Of a DNA stretch of 10,435 nt, positions 1 to 6,655 are shown piece after piece (positions within the stretch are counted from its first letter, which is position 1; each line of letters begins with the position of its first letter). The stretch is taken from the NCBI GenBank assembly GCA_934276485.1, contig CAKQTE010000119.1:1-10435 (forward strand), in the 5' to 3' direction. The notes below the pieces were generated by a model. It ran no database searches. It was not told where the DNA came from and saw nothing but the letters and a program-made list of their open reading frames with translations. The position numbers and the translations under genes were made by a program. The stretch is from an uncultured Spirochaetales bacterium. Its GTDB lineage: Bacteria; Spirochaetota; Spirochaetia; Sphaerochaetales; Sphaerochaetaceae.

Positions 1-18
1 GAGGAAATTGCAAAAGTC
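1..18 (+). repeat. Left terminal inverted repeat of the IS
   Basis: This is an exact inverted copy of 1533-1550. It touches the window edge, so its outer limit is unknown. An exact 18-base inverted match across a single transposase gene is very unlikely by chance. Confidence 0.75.
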
Positions 19-77
19 AAATCTCGTGAAGAAATATACAGATTTTGGTGCATGATTATGCACTTTTATAGAGTCTG

Positions 78-123
78 GGGCCTGCTTGTTGCATGTTTAT
101 TGCAACGCTAGTAGGTCCTTTTT
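78..123 (+). terminator. Inward-facing rho-independent terminator at left end of the IS
   Basis: Outer stem CCTGCT (81-86) pairs with AGTAGG (110-115), using one G-U pair and extendable by GGG/TCC. Inner stem GTTGC (88-92) pairs with GCAAC (102-106). The hairpin is followed directly by TTTTT at 119-123. It would stop plus-strand transcription entering from the left, antisense to the transposase. Confidence 0.55.
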
Positions 124-147
124 CATAATAGGGAACCAATGGTTATG

Positions 148-171
148 AAAAGAATGGCCAAGGATTTGGCC
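148..171 (-). terminator. Weak terminator downstream of the transposase
   Basis: A six-pair stem (GGCCAA 156-161 with TTGGCC 166-171) and four-base loop lies about 40 bases beyond the transposase stop. On the minus strand it is followed by ATTCTTTTC. The T-run is short and broken, so this is a modest candidate for ending the transposase transcript. Confidence 0.4.
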
Positions 172-211
172 TAATGAGCGCAATGTGTGTTTTTGTTGTT
201 GTCGATTGAGG

Positions 212-1342
212 TTATGCAGCCTGAATCTTTTGTTCCTCAATAAGCCTGTTCCTGATCTTCTTGATGGTCAGCAACAGCACAGAGAGCTGCAGATCAAACA
301 ATGAGCATCTGCCCCTTGAATAGAGCTTTGGGGGAAGGAAGCAATCCTTGAGTTCGCTGTTGGTCCTCTCCACGGTTGTCCTCGATCTGTATCTGATCTT
401 CTTTGCGGGGTCCATCTCCGGCTTGACTCCATTCCTGTCAGCCTTGAAGTCGATGACGGGAACAACGCCAAGCTCCATCGCAAACGATTCTATGTCGTTG
501 CTGGAATAGCCTCCATCCATGAGTGAATAGAGAAACGTGCATCTTTCGTTTGCAAGCCTGAGAAGTGGTATGGCAACCCTTGAGTCGTGGACGCATGCTC
601 CTGAGACGAAGAACGAAACCGGTATTCCCAGATCATCAACTGCAAGATGGACCTTGTAGCCAATCCTCCATTGCATATGCCCCTTTGAGTTCTTCTTACC
701 GGTTATCGAGCATCCATCTTCAAGCGTTGCAAGGAATCGGCTTGGAGCTCCATGCTTTTCGAGTTCTTCAATCCTTTTCTCTTCAGCGACCCTATCCTTG
801 TATTCGCGTTCCTCATCCGAACCCTTTTTCTTCCTTCCTCTCTTCATCTTCTCAGGCTTTTCCCTTGCTATCGGCTTCTCCCTTGCATCTATTGGAGTCG
901 AATCTATGGAGAGGTTGCAGACAAGGCGTGTGGAGTAGAACTCGCTCACGATTGCCTCATGCATCGAATAGACATCAATGACATCGATGAGCTCTTTTGT
1001 TCTCCTGCTCATGACGGATTCGCTTGGAATCCTTGATAGCCCAACGATCTTCCTGATGTTCGGGTTACCGTTCATGAACTCTATGGCCATCTTGACGTTG
1101 CTCTGCTTGAAGAACAGCATAACAACCCTTACGGCAAGGATGTCGACAAGCCTGAATCCCCTTCTTCCGAAGCTGTTCTCCTCGAACACGCTTGCAGGGA
1201 GGAGATGGAGCACCATGTTCCATATTGCTGCAAACTCAGCCTCTTTCTTGGAAAGCTCCACTGAAAAAGATGCTGGAAGGTCTGAGAAATCGAAGAGAAG
1301 TGGTTGAAGAGATGTTAGATTGGAAGTAGTATTTGAATACAT
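212..1342 (-). CDS. DDE transposase (DDE_Tnp_1 / IS4-IS5-IS1182-like)
   Basis: A 376-residue protein that would cut and rejoin the ends of the surrounding IS. Likely catalytic acids are D147 in SIDSTPID, D276 in MDGGYSS and E325 in TTVERTNSELK; the last block is the usual YREK/VER signature of this superfamily. An N-terminal helical region (about 35-120) resembles the DNA-binding part of these enzymes. A highly charged stretch (about 153-200, rich in K, R and E, with AREKP twice) separates the first and second catalytic blocks. The C-terminus is hydrophobic then basic. The ATG is supported by AGGAGG at 1351-1356, eight bases upstream. An extended -10 precedes it. The frame is intact with no frameshift, so the element could be active. 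Exact IS family unassigned. Confidence 0.9.
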   Translation of the reverse strand: MYSNTTSNLTSLQPLLFDFSDLPASFSVELSKKEAEFAAIWNMVLHLLPASVFEENSFGRRGFRLVDILAVRVVMLFFKQSNVKMAIEFMNGNPNIRKIVGLSRIPSESVMSRRTKELIDVIDVYSMHEAIVSEFYSTRLVCNLSIDSTPIDAREKPIAREKPEKMKRGRKKKGSDEEREYKDRVAEEKRIEELEKHGAPSRFLATLEDGCSITGKKNSKGHMQWRIGYKVHLAVDDLGIPVSFFVSGACVHDSRVAIPLLRLANERCTFLYSLMDGGYSSNDIESFAMELGVVPVIDFKADRNGVKPEMDPAKKIRYRSRTTVERTNSELKDCFLPPKLYSRGRCSLFDLQLSVLLLTIKKIRNRLIEEQKIQAA

Positions 1343-1352
1343 TTAATTTTTC

Positions 1353-1401
1353 CTCCTTTGTGCGTGGTTTTTTTTGGTAATTTAATTATAGCACAAAGGA
1401 G
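1353..1401 (-). promoter_or_regulatory. Transposase promoter with RBS-sequestering inverted repeat
   Basis: On the minus strand an extended -10, TGCTATAAT (1393 to 1385), lies about 45 bases before the transposase start; the -35 is poor. An 11-base perfect inverted repeat, GCACAAAGGAG at 1391-1401 and its partner at 1353-1363, brackets the -10. The downstream arm contains the Shine-Dalgarno AAGGAG. The upstream arm abuts the -10 and would be missing from the native transcript but present in transcripts entering from outside. Only read-through RNA would therefore hide the ribosome binding site. Protection from impinging transcription is known in other IS elements; here it is inferred from layout. 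Confidence 0.6.
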
Positions 1402-1460
1402 ATTATTTTCATATACCAAATACAATTAAATACACAAATTAATCATATTTTCGATATTGG

Positions 1461-1502
1461 CTAAAAAATCAGGACTGGAATGCTTCTAAAATCCCTGTCC
1501 TG
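1461..1502 (-). terminator. Inward-facing terminator at right end of the IS
   Basis: On the minus strand, CAGGAC (1502-1497), an A-A mismatch and GGGA pair with TTCC and GTCCTG (1475-1470). The sequence ATTTTTTAG follows. It would stop minus-strand transcription entering the IS from the right, ahead of the transposase promoter. Confidence 0.5.
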
Positions 1503-1520
1503 TATATTTATTCATGCCTT

Positions 1521-3923
1521 ATGTTCCTGGTGGACTTTTGCAATTTCCTCAAAAATAACAATATTTTAACAGGAAAGGGAATTAAGTTTAAGAGAAGCTC
1601 TGAAGATGATGATTGTTGGATTTGCCCAAAATGTAATACATTGCATTTATCTCATTCAAAAGGTATTTGTTCATTCTGTGGCGCAAAGCTTTCTCAATCA
1701 AGCAAAGTTAAAGATAAAAAAAGTAATTTCTACTTGGACAAAAATGATATTACAAGATTGCATTGTGAGGAATTAACCGGACAAACAAATACTAATGATA
1801 GGTTATCACGACAGATGAACTTCCTAGGAATGTCGTTTGATGAAAAGGAGAGAAGATTTGATACGATAGATTTACTATCTGTTACAACTACAATGGAAGC
1901 TGGTGTCGATATTGGTTCTCTTTCTGCTGTAATGCTTGGAAATTTTCCCCCTCATAGATTTAACTATCAACAAAGAGTTGGTCGTGCGGGACGAAGAGGA
2001 CTACCTTTGTCTCTTGCTTTGACTATAGCGAAAGTAAATAGTCACGATCAAACACACTATTCAAAACCAGAATTGATTGTTAGTGGAAATAGTACATCCC
2101 CATATATTGATAAAAAGAGCACTGAAATTCTTAAACGAATTATCGTTAAAGAGATTCTGTATAATGCATCTTTATCTATTTCTCAGCTAGATAGAGAAAA
2201 GGGTAGTGCTCATGGTAATTTCGGAAAGATTAAAGAATGGGATTCTCTGAAAGGTAGGTATCGAGAGTGGATCAAGAATAATTCAGACATGATTGATCAT
2301 TTTTTTGATATATATTCCATTAAAGAGTATTTTGAAGAGAGTGATGGAAAAACTCTTTCTGATCTAAGAGATGAAATTTTTACAAGATTGATTTCTGAAA
2401 TTGATGAAATCGTGAAAAAACCAGAATTTACTCAATTGGATTTGAGCGAGAGACTTGCATCTGGTGGATTATTGCCAATGTTTGGATTTCCAACAAGAAT
2501 TCGAACACTATATGAAAAGGATCCTAAATCGCAGGTAAATCAGGAATCTATTCAAAGAAATGAAGATATGGCATTAAACACATTTACTCCAGGCTGTGAA
2601 ATTGTAAAAGATAAAAAAGTCTATACGGCGAATGGTTTTGTTGATTATGACTACATGCAAAGAAAACCAAAGAGGAAGAGTGGCTTAGTTAGATTAAAGG
2701 ATTCTGTTCTTTACACATGCCCTGTATGTGGATTTACTGAACTACGAAGTAATAATGAAAAAATTAATGAATGTCCTGTTTGTCATAATAAAGGAATTCA
2801 GGCATTTGAAGATGTTAACACACCGTTAGGGTACAAAGCCAAAAGCAATCAAAAAGATTTTGATGGCAACTTCGCTTGGGTTCCTAATAAAACGGTTACT
2901 AATATTGATAACGAAGCTTCAAAGATAGAACCTCATTTGATAAAAGGTTCGAATGTATTGTTGGGTAATAATAAAGTTCCTAAGCAAGGTTTGGTGCATA
3001 CAATTAATACGAATAATGGATTCTGCTATAAAATTGCACATAAAAAGGACATAACAGACCCTGCTGAATATTGTATCAATAATGTATCAAATTCCAGTAT
3101 TCACAATGACTATGATGAATCATCAATTAGAGATATTTGTTTGATTTCTACAAAAGTGACGGGTGTTCTTCAAATTATGCTATCTGATACAAATGATAAT
3201 GTTAGTTTATCTCCTCAATTCAATAATACGTATCAAATTGATTATATAAAAAGTGCTATTGTCTCTTGGGGCATTTTGTTAAGAAAATGCATGACAAATT
3301 ATATCGATATTGATTGTTCTGAATTAAATGTTAATTACTTCTTAACAATTAGACAAAATAGAATTTGTCCTGGATTATATTTTACTGAGCAATTAGAAAA
3401 TGGTGCTGGATATACATCTCATCTTGCAGAATTAGCTGAAGATCATTGTTCTGTTTTTAACAAAGAAATATTAGGAGCCATGTTGCCTGGTGGAAGTATT
3501 TATAATGATTTGACTTCTGCATCTCATATGGATGAGTGTGATTCTTCTTGTTATGACTGCCTAAGAGATTATGGTAACCAAGAGCTTCATAGCATATTAA
3601 ATTGGCGATTAGGTTTAGATATCGCTAGAATCTCTGAGGATAAATCTTTTGTTCCATCATTAGATAGTGAATACTGGACACCATTAAGGAGATCTGTATT
3701 TAGTCAAATTATTTTAAGTGAAAAATTAGATGTCACACTTTGTAAAGATTATGAGGAGTTTTTGTTATTTAATAAGAAGGGAAGGAATTATATTGTTACA
3801 CATCCTTTACTATCAAATAAAAAGATTAATGAATTCAAGAATACAATCAATGATACGAATTGCGTTGTCTTAACATTTATATCTGTTTTAAAAGTAGGCC
3901 GTCTATCAATAGTATGTTCCTAA
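1521..3923 (+). pseudogene. 5'-truncated DEAD/DEAH helicase with DUF1998/MZB domain (defence-type), beheaded by the IS
   Basis: An 800-codon open frame holding only the C-terminal half of a large superfamily 2 helicase. Visible parts are a zinc site (C35, C38, C50, C53), helicase motif V (TTTMEAGVDIG, 122-132) and motif VI (QRVGRAGRRG, 151-160). A second zinc knuckle follows (C400, C403, C418, C421), then a C-terminal cysteine cluster C673, C677, C680 typical of the DUF1998/MZB domain. The Walker A and DEAD-box half is missing. The first ten codons lie within the right end of the IS, no Shine-Dalgarno precedes the ATG, and the frame is open without a start back to 1443. NFPP followed by NYQQRVGRAGRRG resembles large helicases of Druantia (DruE) and DISARM systems. 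Base composition is markedly AT-rich. It cannot work as an ATPase alone; probably a defence-island relic. Confidence 0.8.
1533..1550 (-). repeat. Right terminal inverted repeat of the IS
   Basis: GACTTTTGCAATTTCCTC is the exact inverse of window bases 1-18. It marks the likely right end of the IS. The following AT-rich sequence from 1551 reads as helicase coding sequence. Confidence 0.75.
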
Positions 3924-3924
3924 G

Positions 3925-4629
3925 ATGAATCCTGAGACAAGAGAGTATAAGTCATTTGCATCCCCAATGATAATGATCAATGTTCTCTCAAATCTTAGAA
4001 CAGCCTTCTCTGATAAAGCCGATTGGATTACTCAGGAAATAAGGGATAAGATTGCAACAATAGAGAAATACAACTACAAGGAAGAACTGAAGGCAGTTCT
4101 AGAAGATGTAAACATAGATGGCTATGCTAGCCTCGATCACTTCGAGGGTAGCATAATCAATCCAGGACACGCTATCGAAGGCTCTTGGTTTATTCTCGAT
4201 GAAGCGATCTATGAAGATGATGCTCACTATAGGGAAATGGCATTGAAGATTCTTGATTGGATGTGGGACACCGGTTGGGACAGAGAGTATGGTGGTGGAA
4301 TAATCCAATACAGGGATGTGCTTGGAAAGAGTTTATCTGAATACCATCAGGATATGAAGTTCTGGTGGCCACAATGTGAGACTGTCATTGCTAACCTGAT
4401 GGCATATCAAGTAACTCGTGATGAGAAATATTTAGAGAGATTCTTGATAGTCAACAACTATATTGAAAAGTACTTTGTCGATGCTGAATATGGCGAATGG
4501 TTTGGATACCTACATAGGGACAACACGCTTGCGACTAGCATCAAGGGCAATATCTACAAAGGACCATTCCATATTCCTAGAATGTATATGAAGAGCATAG
4601 AGATTATGGATGAGATGCTTAAAGGGTAG
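3925..4629 (+). pseudogene. 5'-truncated AGE family epimerase (N-acylglucosamine 2-epimerase-like)
   Basis: A 234-residue frame matching the C-terminal part of AGE-family alpha/alpha-barrel sugar epimerases, which are usually near 390-400 residues. Conserved blocks are PMIMINVL (14-21), NPGHAIEGSW (79-88) with probable catalytic H82, WWPQCETVIA (147-156), and KGPFHIPRMY (212-221) with a second probable catalytic H216. About 150-170 N-terminal residues of the barrel are absent. An in-frame TAG lies five codons before the ATG. There is no convincing ribosome binding site, and the frame starts one base after the helicase remnant stops. It was most likely once an intact mannose, glucosamine or cellobiose-type 2-epimerase gene. 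It converges on the sugar operon and shares no promoter with it. Confidence 0.75.
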
Positions 4630-4631
4630 GT

Positions 4632-4671
4632 GAGTAAAGAAATACCGGCTGACATCTATCTTCAGCCGGTA
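4632..4671 (-). terminator. Rho-independent terminator of the sugar operon
   Basis: A perfect ten-pair GC-rich stem (TACCGGCTGA 4643-4652 with TCAGCCGGTA 4662-4671, nine-base loop) lies about 30 bases after the isomerase stop. On the minus strand it is followed by TTTCTTTAC. No T-run follows on the plus strand, so it serves the leftward operon rather than the AGE remnant. Confidence 0.8.
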
Positions 4672-4699
4672 CGATGAAAGCGAGTGTTAAGTTTATATA

Positions 4700-5158
4700 T
4701 CAATTTTCATTCTCAATTTCTTTCATTGCATCGATTCTTGCTTGATGGCGAGGTAGCCCTGTATATTTTCCAAATAGGAATGTTTCAATGATTAGTTCTG
4801 CTTCATCAGCAGTTAGAAGCCATGCTCCAAGACCAAGTATTCTCGCATCATTATGTTCTCGTGCCATAAGTGCAGTGAATCTTGTATAACATAGAGCCGC
4901 TCTAGCACCTTTGACTTTGTTGCAAGCCATTGTAATACCTTGGCCAGTACCACAAATTACAATTGCTCTATCAAAAGTTCCATTTACAACTGCTTTTGCT
5001 GTCTTTTTTGCATAAAAAGGATATTCTCCTTCTTGAGAGGAATCACAGCCATAGTCTGTGATGTCATATCCTTTGTTTTTAAGTCTCTTAAAGAGTTCCT
5101 GCTTCAAATCATATCCTGATAAATCTGATGCAATTACAAGCTTAAGCTGTGTTTCCAT
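4700..5158 (-). CDS. rpiB: Sugar-phosphate isomerase, RpiB/LacA/LacB family
   Basis: A 152-residue cytoplasmic aldose-ketose phosphate isomerase, last gene of the operon. Family landmarks are D12 in ASDLSGYDLK, the catalytic cysteine C69 in ICGTGQG, the NKV/RAAL segment (80-89), H102 in REHNDARIL and R137/R141 in RHQARID, which match phosphate-binding arginines of E. coli RpiB. The usual SDHAG motif reads SDLSG, so the histidine equivalent to E. coli His10 is Leu13. This points to a substrate-shifted paralogue (allose-6-P, tetrose-P or another sugar phosphate) rather than housekeeping ribose-5-phosphate isomerase. The start has AGGAGG seven bases upstream, and only 11 bases separate it from the epimerase gene. 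Family certain; substrate not. Confidence 0.88.
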   Translation of the reverse strand: METQLKLVIASDLSGYDLKQELFKRLKNKGYDITDYGCDSSQEGEYPFYAKKTAKAVVNGTFDRAIVICGTGQGITMACNKVKGARAALCYTRFTALMAREHNDARILGLGAWLLTADEAELIIETFLFGKYTGLPRHQARIDAMKEIENEN

Positions 5159-5169
5159 GTCATTTCCTC

Positions 5170-5832
5170 CTATTCGTTGATAAATTCATTGAGTTTTTTG
5201 ATGCTTTCACAAATACCTTCAGGTTGTCTGAATACTGTAAAAATACCAGCAACAGCAGCATCTGCTCCAAGCTTTTTTAGATCCCTTGCTCGTTCTTTTG
5301 TTACACCACCATCAACATTAATGATGTAGTGATAGTTATTATCTTTTTTGAGTTTTACTAAGGTGGAGACTTTATCATAAACAATTGGATTAAATGGTCT
5401 TCCATAATCTCCGGGCGTTACACTCATTAAAAGAATCTCATCTAATTGGGCTAGGTAAGGAGATATAGAGTCGATATCATCTTCTATATTGACCATTAAA
5501 CCGACTTTCATTCCTGTTTTTTTGACTTTTTTAATGTAATCATCAACGTTTGATACATTTGATGGATGTACTACAAAATAGTCAGAACCAACAGATGCAC
5601 ATTTTGCAATGAAATCGCATGGATTTGTTACCATTAAATGTGTTTCTAATATTAGATCTTTACTTAAAGCTCTAAGCTGTTTTATATGGTCGAAGTTCAA
5701 ACAAAAGTTTGGAACATCATGGCCATCCATTATATCGAGATGTAAAAAGGTAATTCCACCTTTCATCAATTCTCTTACATCTCTTTCTAAGTTGAGTATG
5801 TCTCCACATGATAAGCTAGCTGCATGTATCAT
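5170..5832 (-). CDS. rpe: Ribulose-phosphate 3-epimerase family (Rpe / D-allulose-6-phosphate 3-epimerase AlsE type)
   Basis: A 220-residue TIM-barrel epimerase that inverts C3 of a ketose phosphate in the cytoplasm. Metal and catalytic blocks are intact: HLDIMDGHDVPNF (near 31-43), THLMV (near 65-69) and NVDGG (near 173-177), giving the expected His/Asp/His/Asp set. The phosphate loop VTPGDYGRPF departs from the common VNPGFGGQ(K/P)F, which suggests a specialised paralogue. Beside a transporter and an RpiB-type isomerase, an AlsE-like role (allulose-6-P to fructose-6-P) or a ribulose-5-P to xylulose-5-P role are both reasonable. The ATG has GAGGTG five bases before it. A 64-base gap to deoC holds a small hairpin. 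Confidence 0.85.
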   Translation of the reverse strand: MIHAASLSCGDILNLERDVRELMKGGITFLHLDIMDGHDVPNFCLNFDHIKQLRALSKDLILETHLMVTNPCDFIAKCASVGSDYFVVHPSNVSNVDDYIKKVKKTGMKVGLMVNIEDDIDSISPYLAQLDEILLMSVTPGDYGRPFNPIVYDKVSTLVKLKKDNNYHYIINVDGGVTKERARDLKKLGADAAVAGIFTVFRQPEGICESIKKLNEFINE

Positions 5833-5843
5833 TATTCACCTCG

Positions 5844-5878
5844 TAAGAAAATTCCGGAAAGATAACAGTATCATTTCC
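5844..5878 (-). other. Small intercistronic hairpin between deoC and the epimerase gene
   Basis: GGAAA and GATA (5856-5864) pair with TATC and TTTCC (5869-5878) with one bulged base. On the minus strand TTTTCTT follows shortly after. It could be a weak attenuator or an mRNA-stability element; evidence is limited to the fold. Confidence 0.3.
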
Positions 5879-5896
5879 ATAAATATAGATTTGTGA

Positions 5897-6556
5897 TTAA
5901 CCCTGAGAAATGAATTCTCTGGTAAACTTAGTACCTATACGAGATACACCTAATTGGATGAATTGTTCAGCATCTTTTCTAGTTTTAATGCCGCCTGAAG
6001 CTTTAATCTTGACATTAGGTCCTATGTTTTTCTTAATTAACTTGATATCTTCAAATGTAGCTCCTCCATTAGAGAAACCAGTTGACGTCTTAACATAATC
6101 AACATTTGTTTCTGTTATTAGTTTGCAAAGCTTAATTTTTTCTTCTTCATTAAGTTCGCTTGTTTCGATGATTATCTTTAATGGGATATTTCCACAGGCT
6201 TTTTTAAGTTCTATGAATTCATTTTTTACGTAATCCCAATTCTTGTTTTTGACTTCACATTGATTTACAACAGCGTCAATTTCTGTTGCGCCATTTATAA
6301 TTGCATCCTTGATTTCAAATACTTTTGTTTCTGTGGTTGCATCTCCTCGTGGAAATGATATACATGAAGAAATTTCCATATCAGAATTGATACTTGAAAA
6401 ATAATCTCTTGCACGTTTTACATAGTTTGGAGAGATTGCCATGCATGCACAATTGTGTTGTGCAGCGAAATCCAATTCTTTTTTTAACTCTTCCCAAGTA
6501 AGAGTTGAGGATAGAGCTGTATGATCTACTTTTTCAATGATTTCGTTATCTGTCAT
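5897..6556 (-). CDS. deoC: Deoxyribose-phosphate aldolase (DeoC)
   Basis: A 219-residue class I TIM-barrel aldolase. DeoC cleaves 2-deoxyribose-5-phosphate into glyceraldehyde-3-phosphate and acetaldehyde; relatives act on similar sugar phosphates. Visible signatures are VDHTAL (10-15), EIDAVVN with D94, the Schiff-base lysine K156 in VKTSTGFSNGGAT, and K185 in IKASGGIK. Full family length with no missing catalytic residue. The ATG is preceded by AAAAAGGATG at moderate spacing. The gene follows an intercistronic terminator after the binding-protein gene, so expression should be lower than that of the transporter. No deoA, deoB, deoD or cdd neighbour is seen, so nucleoside salvage is not indicated; the aldolase probably serves the sugar imported by this operon. 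Confidence 0.92.
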   Translation of the reverse strand: MTDNEIIEKVDHTALSSTLTWEELKKELDFAAQHNCACMAISPNYVKRARDYFSSINSDMEISSCISFPRGDATTETKVFEIKDAIINGATEIDAVVNQCEVKNKNWDYVKNEFIELKKACGNIPLKIIIETSELNEEEKIKLCKLITETNVDYVKTSTGFSNGGATFEDIKLIKKNIGPNVKIKASGGIKTRKDAEQFIQLGVSRIGTKFTREFISQG

Positions 6557-6576
6557 TTTAAGTGCATCCTTTTTGT

Positions 6577-6611
6577 AAAAAGAACTCTTCCGCCGCTTAA
6601 CAGCGGAAGAG
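6577..6611 (-). terminator. Intercistronic terminator/attenuator between binding-protein gene and deoC
   Basis: A nine-pair stem (CTCTTCCGC 6585-6593 with GCGGAAGAG 6603-6611, nine-base loop) is followed on the minus strand by TTCTTTTT. It lies just after the binding-protein stop inside the operon. Partial termination here would raise transporter mRNA, chiefly for the binding protein, relative to the catabolic enzymes. It also could block 3' exonucleases. Confidence 0.75.
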
Positions 6612-6655
6612 AAATAGTTAAATGGATTGATAAATATTGGGAGTATAACTATTTA

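Larger units (their letters stand above)
1..1550 (-). mobile_element. Insertion sequence with 18-bp terminal inverted repeats and one DDE transposase
   Basis: The 18 bases at 1-18 (GAGGAAATTGCAAAAGTC) are the exact reverse complement of 1533-1550. A second matching pair lies just inside, AAATATACAG at 32-41 and its complement at 1500-1509. The single transposase gene lies between them on the minus strand. The sequence is visibly more GC-rich than the helicase remnant on its right. Noncoding ends of about 210 bases each carry hairpins with inward-facing T-runs. The left tip coincides with the first base of the window, so the repeat could extend further and the target duplication cannot be checked. 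The right tip falls inside a helicase reading frame, showing that the element joins or interrupts that gene. The family is probably within the broad IS4/IS5/IS1182 DDE group; I cannot place it more exactly. Confidence 0.75.

Noticed and set aside
1..111. Plus-strand open frame of 36 codons from the window edge to TAG at 109-111, possibly the end of a gene from the left.
   Set aside because: It starts inside the IS inverted repeat and ends inside the terminator-like hairpin. The opposite strand is equally open here, and no family is recognisable.
565..1307. Several plus-strand open frames opposite the transposase gene.
   Set aside because: They are shadows of the transposase reading frame, with compositions and starts that do not look like proteins, and no ribosome sites.
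1520..3921. TATGTTCCT occurs at 1520-1528 and 3913-3921, on either side of the helicase fragment, like a 9-bp target duplication.
   Set aside because: The left copy lies inside the IS, upstream of its right inverted repeat, and no matching element ends are seen at the right copy. A 9-base match noticed without a systematic search is probably chance.
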